Below are positions 21,001-30,834 of a stretch of DNA of 64,000 bases, one piece after another. The notes under the pieces are model-generated. The model saw only the letters and a list, made by a program, of their open reading frames with translations. It was not told the DNA's origin and made no database searches. Origin of the DNA: Heloderma charlesbogerti. Its lineage: Eukaryota > Chordata > Lepidosauria > Squamata > Helodermatidae. The stretch lies in assembly GCA_026122225.1 (NCBI GenBank), contig JANEZZ010000739.1, positions 992,001-1,056,000 of the forward strand, written 5' to 3'. Made by a program: the position numbers and the translations under genes. The stretch's first letter is position 1; every line of letters starts with the position of its first letter.

Positions 21001-23360
21001 AGGGTATATATTGTTGCAGCAAACCCATGCTTTATTTAAAAGCTGCATAATACTGCTGATTCTAATCTTGAGATCCTTATTAATTGTACTACTGCCAATC
21101 CAGGATTTCCCTGTCCTATTGCTGTGAGGGTTTTTTTTTTTTGGGGGGGGGTCCTAAATGCAGAACGTTGCCTTTATTTCTGTTGAATTCCATTTTGCGA
21201 ATTTATGCCCAGCCTCCCATTGTGTCATGTTTATTTTGAATTTTACCCCTGCTTTCTCAGGTGTTAGCTACCCCCTTGTTTTGTGTCACCTGAAGGTTTG
21301 ATATGGATTCCTTTCACACCTTCATCTAACTAATTGATAGAAATATTGGAGAGCAAGGGCCCAGGACAGACCCCTGCAGCACCTAGGAATGGCACGGATG
21401 CGCGACTGTGTCCAGGAGTCTGTTGGTCTTCCCCCCTGCCCACACCCCTGGACCATGCCCACCAAGCCTCTGGCCTTGCTAACCCCTGCTTGCATCCTCC
21501 CAGATGTTCCCTGCACTCCCCTGTACACTTCTGCAAGTGTCTGCCATGTTGCAGAGCTTATTTTTACGGAAAAGGTCATTAAAATGTGCATATTTGAATA
21601 TGTTCAAATTTGGCTGGGAAAGGTTCATACAAGCAGTGTTAGAGGCATAAATGTCCCATTTACGCCTCTAATATTACTTATATCAAGCTTTCCCAGCCTG
21701 AATTTATGCATATTTAAATATGTGCTTTTTAGTGACCTCCATTTTTTCTGTAAAAACAAGCTCGGCAAAATGGTGGGCATTCGTGGACAGGATCCAGGGT
21801 GAGTGTGAGTGGCTCAGTGAGCTCATGGGAGCTAGAACAGGGGCAGCACTTCAGAGAGCACCCACTGGTTCCAGATGGGTTCGCCCATCCCTAGCAGCAC
21901 TCAAAACCTCCTTCCACTTTGATGAGGAGCCATTCTTTGGGTATGGCTTTCCAATAAGCAGTGTGAATCTATGGGGTTCATCACCTGGAGCTTTTATCCT
22001 GCTATTGAGATGGCTTTCTCATGGAAGTTTGCGGGCTGTTGAGATGACGCTGTTATCCTCCAGGGTGTCTCCTGCAATTTCCCCCAGCCTATCATGACCT
22101 CTCTGTAAAATTCTCCAATAGCAGAAGAAACCGCTCTATCTGCCTGCTGTGGGCATTTGTTTTCAGCTGCTGGGGGTGCGTGCGGTCAGGATGACAAAGG
22201 CATTGAGGATGGGAGTGGGGTGTGCAGGAGCAGATTTGGCAGGAGCAAGAGCAAGACTTGCCTGTTGATTGCAACTCTGCCTCCACTCAAGTGTTGCTGA
22301 GGAAGGACTTTCCTCGATTCCCAGGTGTCCATGTAAATGCTTGAGCACATTTCTCAGTTGGAGGGAGAAGAGGGTAAAATGCCTCCCTGCAACGAAGGAA
22401 GATGCATCTGATCCCCCACCCCACCAAGCCCAGAAGCAACGTCCTCTGTTGATTCAGAGCACCCCATTAAGTTCAGTGGGGCTTACTCCCAAGAAAGTGT
22501 GCCAAGGGTTGCAGACTTACAGGGCGATCTTATGTCTACTCAGAAGTAAGTCCCAGTGAGTTCAATTGGGTTTACTTCCATGTAAGTGTGTCAAGGGTTG
22601 CAGGCTTATGGGACAGTCTTACATTTTCTGTCTACTCAGAAGTAAGTCAGAGGTTTCCTGGGGGCTGCGAGAAAAGAGTACAGCAGAAGTTAACTATGGA
22701 AACAAGAACCCCCACCCAGCTCCTTTGCACACATGCCAGGGAGGGAGGAAGGCACTCCCTCAGTTCAAACCACATGTCTGCCATGTAAAGGAGCCCTCCT
22801 TAATCCTGCAAAGAAACCGAAAGCAGGAAGCTCCAGAAAGGATGTGGATTTTTGTAGGTTTTTTGCTTAATGTAGAAACACCCTACATCCCTATATAACA
22901 ATATTATCACTTTGCCTGCATAAAACCAGTTGGCTAACCAAAAGATCCTGGCACTCTTTTTCAGATGTTTTGTTGAAATGATGACAATGGTGTGTTACAC
23001 CTGTGAAGTCTCCATATGCCCATGTGTACAGCTTACCTGTGGAGTCTTATAGCTTGCTGAAATGATGGCCATATTGGCAGAGACTTCAGAGAGGCAGCCT
23101 CCAATGAGAGCTATCAGATTGTTCTGGCTGTGACACTTGAAGTTGGGGAGAAACCTATGTTGTGTGGAAAGAAGGTTCAGGGTTGCCTTAAAGGTCATCC
23201 TTGCCGCATAGTAGCTATTGAGAATATGGAACCCCAGAGAGAGATTGGGTAAGATTTGTGGATCCTCATTGATCTCTTTTACAGCAAATGCCAAGGCCAG
23301 GACATGCTGGTAGTTCTTAGGCACAGAACTGTAATAAGAGTTACAGTCTGTTAAAGCCAG

Positions 23361-23398
<38 letters not shown>

Positions 23399-24477
23399 TG
23401 CATTTGTAGCCTATGCAATGACAGAAGTTATTGCAAATGGAAAGTATTATAAGCTGCCATAAACTCATCTCCATTTGAAGGAAATAGCCCAGATTTGTCA
23501 GAACAGTGAATGGTGCCTTATGGCCAAGTTTACAAGTTACTTAAAAAAGACCCATATACCCCTATATTTTAGCTGTGCACTTCACATGCTCAGAGTGCCT
23601 GATCTTGTCTGATCTCTGAAGCTAAGCAGGGTCAGCCCTGGTTAGTACTTGGATGGGAGACCGCCTGGGAATCAGGCTTCCTGCACTGAGCAGGGGGTTG
23701 GACTCGATGGTCTTGTAGGCCCCTTCCAACCCTATGAGTCTATGATTCTAAATGTAAAAGTATGAACAATAAATGGGGACAAGGCTGAGTCTGCAAATGC
23801 CTGCATACACATTCTCTCATTAGGAAGTCTGATTTGATTGTGGGTTCCTCTCAAATGTGCTTTAGGCTTTAGCAATAAACCGAGGGCTATTCCTGTGCAA
23901 TGTGGAAATAGCTCTGGCAAATTAGAGTGTTGAAAAGAATAGGAAGAATGAAACATGATGGTATTTCTAAAATACAATAATGTGAAATGACAATTTATAA
24001 AATGGGAAGACTGGAAGTGCATGAGAGGGGGCAGAGATGGAGACAACACATGATAGGGAATGAGGAGCACTGTGAGAAAAACCAAATGTAGGCATTCTCC
24101 TACCTAGTGTGTTCTAGATGTTTTGCCCTTCAACTCCCATCATCCCCAGCCAGTGTGGCTGATGGTTAGAAATCCTGGGAGCTGTAGCCCAAAACCTCTG
24201 GAGGACACCAGCTTTGGGAAGGTGTCCTCCAGATAAATGCTAATGTGCCATTCATTCCAATGGGCCTTGCAGAGAAAAACTCACGAGTGTTTTGTACCCA
24301 ACAAGATAATATAGAAGGGAGCTGGAAAAAATTTAACAAGCCCAAAGGTTGCTGGAATGTCACTTTTCTCACATCATTGAGCAAATAAATTGTTACTGAA
24401 GCACAGTGATGCATTTTGAGTTATTATGACCTGAACATATTACAATGAGAAGGAGGGAGGGGGAGAGAGAGGGAGGG

Positions 24478-24508
<31 letters not shown>

Positions 24509-24777
24509 TAAATTACACCTTACATAGGTTCATCATGCAACGTCTGCGCAGGCTGTTCCATGAAAGAGAAGTTATTATAGAGGAAGAAGACCTGAGAAAC
24601 AATCCCACCAATGACAAAGTCACCAGGCTGGTAATATTTATGAGGAATAGGGAGGGGATCATCAGATGCGGTGCAATTAATAGAATGTGTCTTGCATTTA
24701 GTATGACATAGCAGGAGAAGCAGCAACAGCAACATGATCCAGTTGACAAAATGTTCTCTCCAAAAATCAGTTCGCAT
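14143..24777 (-). CDS. Vomeronasal type-2 receptor gene 1, six exons, apparently intact
   Basis: This is a class C GPCR used in pheromone detection by vomeronasal neurons. Exons (minus strand): 24777-24524, 23328-23037, 20356-19499, 19048-18821, 17583-17457 and 15044-14143. All internal borders fit AG/GT. The lengths (254, 292, 858, 228, 127 and 902) sum to 2661 bases, and phases join without a stop, giving 886 residues. Exon 1 encodes the signal peptide; exons 2-4 the ligand-binding Venus-flytrap domain (about residues 85-544); exon 5 the cysteine-rich nine-cysteine linker; exon 6 the seven-helix domain. Six exons with a large third exon is the standard V2R structure. The exon 1 start is the least certain (ATG 24777 or an internal ATG at the leucine run). 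Expression is not shown by sequence. Confidence 0.9.
15640..16200 (+). mobile_element. L2-type LINE 3' end relic
   Basis: Degenerate coding remnants resemble [20 protein letters not shown] and [11 protein letters not shown], matching the C-terminus of the L2-like element at 7904-8254. A 3' end, gtaagccaccttgggagggc, and an (AAATA) tail follow. Confidence 0.75.
16330..17290 (+). mobile_element. Two further old LINE (L2-type) relics
   Basis: 16330-16790 carries degraded L2-like segments (tatgttgggctgcttttgaa, ccaaattcaaatttctggg). 16800-17290 is a second repeat (ctgcctttctaccaagaaatggcg, gagttcaacagccttctcca). The latter recurs at 36330-36770, and in part at 32280-32520. Confidence 0.6.
17457..17583 (-). 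CDS. V2R gene 1 exon 5 (cysteine-rich linker)
   Basis: 127 bp. It encodes [16 protein letters not shown] and [16 protein letters not shown], the nine-cysteine class C domain that couples the ligand-binding module to the membrane helices. The acceptor is tgtacag and the donor AAGG/GTAGGA. Confidence 0.92.
17584..18820. other. V2R gene 1 intron 4
   Basis: No gene. It holds one short MITE (18031-18163). The 3' part, 18660-18820, is homologous to 35580-35830 and 37830-38130 in unit 2 (shared gcagtgtca, gagggca, ttggcttac). Confidence 0.6.
18031..18163. mobile_element. Short palindromic MITE
   Basis: The termini are inverted: ggttggatccagatttagt at the left, actaaatcttgatccaatcc at the right, about 133 bp. 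The same family occurs at 19259-19364, in the next intron of the same gene. Confidence 0.75.
18821..19048 (-). CDS. V2R gene 1 exon 4
   Basis: 228 bp, 76 codons, from [16 protein letters not shown] through [20 protein letters not shown] to FNQ at CAG/GTGAGA. It completes the ligand-binding domain. It serves as the intact reference for the rearranged exon 4 copies of unit 2. Confidence 0.93.
19259..19364. mobile_element. Short palindromic MITE, second copy
   Basis: Terminal inverted repeats gggttggatccagacttagt and the reverse complement near 19345-19364, about 106 bp, inside intron 3 of gene 1. Confidence 0.8.
19499..20356 (-). CDS. V2R gene 1 exon 3 (main ligand-binding exon)
   Basis: 858 bp, exactly 286 codons, starting LTYGSF after cattcag and ending SWQ at CAG/GTACTT. 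It contains [15 protein letters not shown] and [14 protein letters not shown], then NCTGGEKLE and [20 protein letters not shown], the hallmark blocks of V2R Venus-flytrap domains. No stop or frameshift is present. No equivalent of this exon was found in unit 2. Confidence 0.93.
20560..20790 (+). mobile_element. tRNA-like SINE relic
   Basis: ggtagagcatgtgcatcgaatgcagaaggttcaatccctggc has the shape of A and B boxes of a tRNA-derived SINE (B-box ggttcaatccc). It is degraded and has no clear target duplication. Confidence 0.5.
20925..21383 (-). mobile_element. Old CR1 relic
   Basis: It matches the 3' region of the CR1 copies at 8870-9370 with many changes (gtgtggcacccagaactg, aggtttgatatggattcctt, ggcccaggacagacccctgc). 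The same relic sits at 47870-47985 in unit 2, so it predates the duplication. Confidence 0.75.
21384..21893. mobile_element. hAT-like MITE, large-hairpin type
   Basis: 510 bp between TAGGAATGG and CCATCCCTA, flanked by near-identical 8-bp duplications gcagcacc (21376-21383) and gcagcact (21894-21901). The interior folds on itself around 21655 (left ttggctgggaaaggtt and gttagaggcataaatg, right ttacgcctctaat and aagctttcccagcc). Unit 2 has the empty site at about 47977-47985. It is inserted in the CR1 relic. Confidence 0.85.
21894..23036. other. Remainder of V2R gene 1 intron 2
   Basis: 22440-22640 contains two imperfect copies of a common reptile repeat (ttcagtggggcttactccc; tctactcagaagtaagtc). 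Otherwise no feature. The homologous part in unit 2 is cut from about 48045 straight into exon 2 by a deletion. Confidence 0.55.
23037..23328 (-). CDS. V2R gene 1 exon 2
   Basis: Begins after ttattacag at 23329 and ends CAG/GTAAGC. It encodes [20 protein letters not shown] and then PNLSLGFHI, ending SYKTPQ, the first lobe of the ligand-binding domain. A (CAA)n repeat at 23362-23398 lies about 33 bp upstream of the acceptor and weakens the pyrimidine tract. Confidence 0.9.
23362..23398. repeat. (CAA)n microsatellite at exon 2 border
   Basis: Twelve or so CAA triplets. On the minus strand they read TTG and lie just upstream of the exon 2 acceptor. Confidence 0.95.
23588..23751 (+). mobile_element. 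5S-rRNA-derived SINE with CR1 tail
   Basis: The head matches 5S rRNA (gatctctgaagctaagcagg; ggttagtacttggatgggag; accgcctggga). The tail matches the CR1 3' end (gggggttggactcgatgg; ccccttccaaccctatga; tctatgattct). This is a SINE3-class chimera that CR1 enzymes could mobilise. A second copy is at 43765-43935. Confidence 0.92.
24112..24225. mobile_element. Palindromic repeat (aactcccatcatc type)
   Basis: caactcccatcatccccagc at the left pairs with gctgatggttag..gggagctgtag at the right. Also at 53455-53580 in unit 2 at the same intron position, so it predates the duplication. Widespread in reptile DNA by general knowledge. Confidence 0.6.
24445..24510. repeat. (GA)n microsatellite beside exon 1
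   Basis: A GA/GGGA-rich tract lies immediately downstream of the exon 1 donor of gene 1 on the minus strand. It is matched in unit 2 at 54250-54355. Confidence 0.92.
24524..24777 (-). CDS. V2R gene 1 exon 1 (signal peptide, N-terminus)
   Basis: The frame from ATG 24777 contains a run of eight leucines (signal peptide, about residues 15-24). It is followed by [20 protein letters not shown], a classic V2R N-terminal block, and ends TLHDEP at a CCTAT/GTAAGG donor. It joins exon 2 in phase 2. A GA-rich microsatellite begins just 14 bp into the intron. Confidence 0.87.
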
Positions 24778-25970
24778 TTTTCCATCAACAGCTTTTTATG
24801 TTTCTATATTATCCATTTTGCAATGTGCTCCTTTGAACTGGAGATGATTTACACCAATTTACTGCTTGGTCTGTTGGGCAATATGTTTGCCAGTACATGG
24901 TCTTATAGTTTATAGTATCCCTGCATCCATCAGTGTCCCCAAACTGTATATCCTCTTTATCTGCTCACTTTATCTGCTAAGGCTGGGTGAGAAGTATAAG
25001 CTTATTTTCCATTTAAAATTCATCTCATATAACCATTCAGATAAATAGGCAGCAATAACTACGCACTGGTGTAAAAAAAATGTAACTTTGAGGATTGTAA
25101 AAAATGAATTGTTTAAAATTTTGTACAATATATTCTTTTAAAAGGAGTGATGATAGATGAGGCAAGATAATGGCCAAGATGAAGAGTGATATAAAACATT
25201 TGCTCAGAAAAATGCCAGCTACATTACAGTACAGTGAAGCAGGTAATTCATAACTCATTAATAAGGTCCAGGTTTTCAGAATAACAAACCAGTGAATGAA
25301 AGGCTAACTAGGCAAGGAGAAGGGCAGTCAAAGAGGGATACTCACACTATACTCTTTTGGGATTAAAAATCTTGATGGAATCAGGTGTTGGAAATATACC
25401 TAAAATATAAATGGGAACTGATCATACAAATGAATGACAGATCCCTATCTATGCCTAGACTGAGTTCTGAACAACATGTGGAGTTTTATAATTTTTTCCA
25501 GGTGATGATTGTTGATCTTGCTGGCAGGCTCTGGAAATCCATTGTGTAACAGAATGAAAACCAGTAATTTAGACAATAGAATGGAAGATTATCACTTCCC
25601 CAGTGTGTTGTTAGCATTTGAAATTGCATAAGAGACGACAACATTGCAAGGATATTTCCCTGAATCCTGCATTTATTATTCTCTCTTTTGAAGGACGGAA
25701 AGGAGTAAGTGGCACAGAGACTGGGAGGCCTCAGCCCACAGCGGGACTTAAGTTCAGCCACGACTCACCCCTATTTAGAATAACCTGAAGGCCCAGGTTT
25801 AAATGCCGAGTCGCAACCTGGGGATTCAACACATCACTTCCAATTAATTTCTGTGTCATGTATGCTTATTAACAGTGTTGTGTTGTTTTTAAAAAGCTGA
25901 TATCATGAACGATTATAACGTACAGATGAGCATAAGCAAAAAGGAAAGGTCTCTGCCCCAAAGAACATCC
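24778..25970. other. 5' flank of V2R gene 1
   Basis: It is homologous to 55230-57190 in unit 2, apart from the MITE inserted there (shared aacattttctcca, cagctttttat, tgcttgg, cattaataaggtcc). It should contain the gene promoter; no TATA or other motif stands out enough to name. Confidence 0.5.
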
Positions 25971-27245
25971 AATCAGTGGCGGGCAGTGGTGATGGTGGGG
26001 AGATCACAGGGAGGGGAAGTTTAGCTCCCCCCATTTCTGTACCTTAAAGTAACAGCTCCCAATGGAGCTGGTTTCCCTTGCCTTGCCAGAGGGTGGGACT
26101 TCAGGGAGTGGGCAGGGCCTTTGTCATCTTCCCCAAGACTCCAGCTAGTAATCGCTGCTAACCTCATTGACTCAGGTGAAAGTTGGCTGTAGTGTACCTG
26201 AGAGAAATTGCCATGATGCACCAGAGATTATCCTTATATTTTGGCCACCTTTTCTCCTTATAATATGCTCAAAAAGCAAGCAACAGCCAGAAAATAGCAA
26301 GTCCACAGTATGATGTTGGTTGACCAGGGCCTTGGTGGGCAGGATGTGGAGGTCTTGCGTAAGTGTTCCTATAAGGCAACCACCATGGCCCTGTGTTAAG
26401 GTCAAGTTGCCTGTATCACATTCCGCAATTATAACCCAAAGGTGGCGGGGGGGGGGTAGTAGGTTGTATGTTTTATACTGAGAAAATGTCTAAATGGACT
26501 GATCTTGGCAGTATAGGAGAGGACCGTTTGAGGATGATCCATGCCAATTTTGAGGTAGGAAGGACAAGAAATTACTTATTTATAGGAGTCTAAAGTTTGA
26601 TGCATCCGGTGTTTGACAGGTGTTGTCTGCTTCTGCTCTTATGGACTTACACGGGGTTTACCTTGTAGTATTTTTTCTCCATTTATACAGTGTATTTTGG
26701 TAAACAGTTTGTATTATTCGGTAAGGGAGAAGGCATAGGATGTTCTGCGTTTCAGAAAAAAGTATACAGTATTGATAGGTTTTGAAAAAACTGATTTGCA
26801 CCCCATCTTAGCCTATGGCTTTGCTTATATTTGCACAATGGGAGGGGGAATATCATGAATTATTTTTTTGAGCATAATCTCAGGAAAAGGGAGTGGGTGA
26901 TCCCCATTGATTTCCAAAACTGCCTACACAAGAGTGGGAGATGTAGGCAAATCAGGAAGAAAAAGCCAAGGAAAGCTTACATTTGCTTTTAATCAGTCAA
27001 GGAAAATGTCCAGTATTTCAAGAGAACCTCTTAGCACCCCAGTCCTGCAAGGGAGAAACAAAAGTGGAAGCAGGGATCTGCTTGCACAGCTGATCAGTTT
27101 ATCAGTTCTGATAAAATCCATTTAGAAGGTGTTGCAGACCAGGAAGATCCTATTCTGTGAGTGGAAGGGAGAACAGTCAAAATAGTATGCCCCACTCCTC
27201 CTTGCCCTTGTCTTCCTATGACCTTTTCTGCTGCCACTAGGTTCA
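25971..27245. repeat. V2R unit flank, copy 2 (no gene, empty site for L2 and CR1)
   Basis: Homologous to 6280-7090 plus 11118-11800. It runs without interruption across about 26735-26785, where unit 1 holds 4 kb of L2 and CR1. No coding content. Confidence 0.75.
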
Positions 27246-28229
27246 ATGTCACCTGTTCAAATACTGAAAACGTTGTAAGGCCTCAATCCATTGCATTATA
27301 GGACGTGAGTGTTTCTCCTTCCAGTGTTGTAATATCAGTAGTCTTTTAGCTGTCCAAAGGGCACAGGGAATCCATTTACACTGACCATTTGTTAATTTCC
27401 ATGAAGCAGGAAGGTAATTTAAAAGAGGATATTCAGCAGTGAATATGAAAGATTGTTCCACTACAATTTTCCTGTATAATAACCTCTCCCCCCAAAGAAG
27501 CAACTGCAAGACATTGCCAAAACATGTGTTTAAGGGTGCAATCCTATTGACATACATGGTCACCCCTGACCTCCTCTGAAGTCGGAGGCAACCGCCTATC
27601 CAATGCAGGGTAGTTGGAGCACGGAGGAGAGGATTCCCTCCATGTTCTGGCTGCTCTGCAGTTTTCTTTAGATGCCTGATTTCGGGCATTTAGGTGCAGC
27701 TTTGGGGAGGGGAGGGGAGGGGAAGGGGTCTGGAGACCGCAATGTGAATGCCCCCCCCCGCTCTGTCTGTGCTCTGTGTTAGGAGCACAGGCAGGCACAG
27801 AGGGTCAGCCACTGCAGTTCTCTCTGCCTCAGCTATGAGGAGGAGGAGGGGGCGGGGAGCATGGTTTCCCAGCCCTGAGCTCATATTGCTGTCTATGAGC
27901 TTGAGCTGGGAAACTGAAAAATCCTATCTCCCCTGGTGCCATCTAGGGGACATAAGAGTGTTCTCTAAAAGAAGCATTAGCTGTATTGCACCACCAGCAA
28001 TTAGCAGAATTAGACAATCCCTTAGTAAAGAGACATTGCTGTGTCCAATAGACATGAAGCAAAAGTTGTTGCTGAATAAGATGCAGCCTAGGATCCATAG
28101 ATGCAACAGGAAGATGCCAAAGCAGCGATCCGCTGATCAGGCATTTGGTGGTGGTGCCCACAGTAGTTATTCAAATTCCAAAATGTGCCCATGGGACCAA
28201 AAAAGGTTGGGGACCCCTCCTCCAAAAGA
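27246..28229. other. Unit 2 specific insert, possible LINE relic and hAT end
   Basis: The minus strand of 27249-27520 has a degraded frame with LLILQHWKEKHS and IEALQRF blocks that recall the C-terminus of an L1-type polymerase; weak evidence. 28185-28215 carries aaaaaaggttggggacccct, resembling the end of a hAT/Charlie transposon. The rest is G-rich and unassigned. Confidence 0.35.
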
Positions 28230-29206
28230 TTACCATTTTGGCTGAAATCGATGAGCACACACACACAAGATTAAACCTCATATCAATGAAAACCCAAACT
28301 AAATAATACATGGAGGACAGATATGTTCCTTCACCGATTGGCATCCACATTCCTATGTCAATTCTCAGTCATGTCTGCCCTGCCACCCTGGTCTGTCCCA
28401 AAGTACTGTTTGATGCATATCCCTCTCAGGGACATGGTGTGATAAACAAGTACAAGGAACAGAAGCTGTATTTCATCCAGGAAAGAAATAGCTACAAGAT
28501 GGATGCAGGTAGTTCCAATCCAATTTAATGTCTTCTGGAGTTCAAACAAGGAGTCAAATGAATTACACCTTTTGAGTGTGTCATGTTTTCCTAACTCCAT
28601 CAGCTGGCTATGGACATACATCCCCACTGACCACCCTCAGCAGGAATCAGAGTGTTTCATTTCAATGCTGAATGGACCCAATTTTGTCTCATTCCTGCTG
28701 CACATTCCCCATTCCTAAAGGAACCCCCCCTCCACATTAGAGGCCAAGATGGGGTTGCAACCACCACCAAGGGCTCCTTGAAAGATAAAAGAGGCCTGTG
28801 GGCCTTCAGTAGTAACTACTTGTAATGTGAAGAAGATGCTGCCAGTGTAGTGATGCTAGTAACATCTTTTCCATTGGTGATCATAGAAGTGGAACTACAA
28901 AGCCCATGATCCCTGGTGGAAAAAGACACCAGAGCATTATGCTGGCAGTGGCTTCACTTTACAAACAGCCACAGGGGAAAGAGGACAAGCTCAGTGGGCA
29001 CCTCCCATTTTTTCAACATCCCAAGATGTGTTTCCCTCCAGTGGGGATAGGGAAGCAGGCAGTGTTGGGTGGTGCGTGTGTGTAAGCTGACTTGAGATTG
29101 GGCCCCATTTGATATCGGGTATGCCTGCATACATCTGCTCACAAGTGTCTGAGCTGGGATGTTCACATATGCCAGCATTCATTTTTGAGTTCTTATGATA
29201 TACCTG
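28230..29206. repeat. Unit 2 3' flank of V2R pseudogene
   Basis: Homologous to 13000-14140 and 60770-62790. No gene. Shared landmarks include ttccttcac.gattggcatc and gaagaagatgctgccagtgt. Confidence 0.6.
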
Positions 29207-30152
29207 CTACCAGCACTTCCAGTAAAATATGTCCCAGGATAAAGGCAGAAACATATTCTTCCACTTTTTCCTTCTTATTAGGTGCTCCCTGTTGCTCAGT
29301 TCAGGCCTCAGTACAATAATGTAGCATTTTGGGGAAAAGATGAAACACAGCAATCCAGCACTGGAGGACAAGATGGCAAAGCTCTCCACAGACACCATGT
29401 ATTTTCCTTTGGTGCTCAGGTAGGACGGAATAAAGGATAACCACACACTGTAAAACAACACCATGCCGAAAGTGATAAATTTGGCCTCATTGAAACTATC
29501 AGGCAACTATCCTGGCTACGAAAGCCACAATGAAACAGACAATTGCCAGGGAGCCCAAATAGCCCCAAACACAGTAAAACATGGAAGCAGAGCCCTCATT
29601 GCATTCCAGAATGATTTTCCAGTCCAACGAGTGCATGTATCTGGGAATGGGGGAGATGTACTTAGCCAAACTGTACAAATGCCTGCTTGAATCAAGGAAA
29701 GGCAACAGAACTGGCCAGCCCTTTCCTCATCCTTTTCCTCATCCTGGACCCTGGCTTGGTAGCCATGAATGCCACAACCACAGTGATGGTTTTTGCCAAG
29801 ATGCTGGAAAGGGTCAAAGAGAAGACAATGCAAAAAATCATTTGTCAAAGAAGGCAGGCTGCCTTTCCAGGCTGTCCAATGAACAGCAAGGTGCAGAGGA
29901 AGCAAAGAAAGAGGGAAATGAGGAGGATGTAGGTGAAGCTCTGGTTGTTGGCTCTGACTATGGGAGTGTCCTCGTGCTTCAGAAAGGTTGCAAGCACCAA
30001 AGTTGTGGTCAAAGAGAAAAAAAGAGCCAAGATGATCAAGACAATCCCTGAGGATTCTTCATAAGAGAGGTAGCTTAGGATCCTGGGAATGCATTGAGTT
30101 TGGTCCTTGTTGGGATACTGATCTTCTAGACATTTGATGCAGGCATCCATGT
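29207..30152 (-). pseudogene. V2R gene 2 exon 6, frameshifted
   Basis: The acceptor is intact (tttttttcag/ACATGG) and the first 100 residues read like gene 1. Then come an in-frame TGA at about 29845 in place of an arginine codon, a 7-bp deletion near 29695, a 4-bp deletion near 29637 and a one-base insertion near 29515. The original stop codon is also changed, so the last frame runs on to 29207. Confidence 0.93.
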
Positions 30153-30241
30153 CTGAAAAAAAGGGAAAGGCTGATTATTTATTTAAAGACTCTGGCCAGT
30201 ATCTACTGAAAGGAGTCAATTATAACAGTGAGAACGCATCG

Positions 30242-30834
30242 TAGTGATGTATGAAAGCCACTTACCTGTGACGAAATTTGATTCGCAGTGGAGGGGAGGT
30301 GCTCCGTCCCTCCCCCCGAAATTCTGGCCAGGGGGGAGGCGCCCCGTCCCTCCCGCTGCGAATCCTGGCCGGCCAGGACTGCAAATGGTAGCTGCCACCG
30401 TTTGCGTCCCTGCAGTCAGCCGTGATAGGCTACGTAAATGTTTACGTAGCCTATCATGGCTGAGTTAAAAAAACAAACAAACTGCGCGTACGCAAATGGT
30501 GGCGCCCATGGGCGCCGCCATTTGCGTTCCTTATTTTGACACGTCTAGATTTATCTTTACGTAAATCTTTACGTAAATCTTTACGTAGCCTATCACGTTT
30601 TTTTTTAAAACTTGGAAATGGCAGCGGTGGCAGCTGGTCGGAAGACCGGCCGCTGCAGCTGCTGCCGCCGAACCGCTGCCGAACCACCACCGGAGCCGCC
30701 GCTGCCAGGGAGATTCGCCCAAGGTAAGTCCCATCCCCGGGGGTGGCAGACCGTTTCGCCACCGATTTTGGGGGGCTGAATGCGCTGGCATTCGGCCTCC
30801 CCGAGATTCATGGCGAAATTCTCTGACATCCCTA
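30242..30834 (+). mobile_element. Palindromic hAT-like MITE, copy 1
   Basis: 593 bp from tagtgatgt to ACATCCCTA. Two AT-type palindromes (centred near 30440 and 30570) and GC-type palindromes (gcgcccatgggcgc core) are present. Outward splice-donor matches are at both ends: 30260-30268 (minus, CAG/GTAAGT) and 30721-30729 (plus, AAG/GTAAGT). No clear target duplication is found. Confidence 0.85.

Noticed and set aside
23588..23700. Possible 5S rRNA gene
   Set aside because: The 5S-like part is incomplete and diverged, and it is fused to a CR1 tail. A SINE explains it better; same for 43765-43935.
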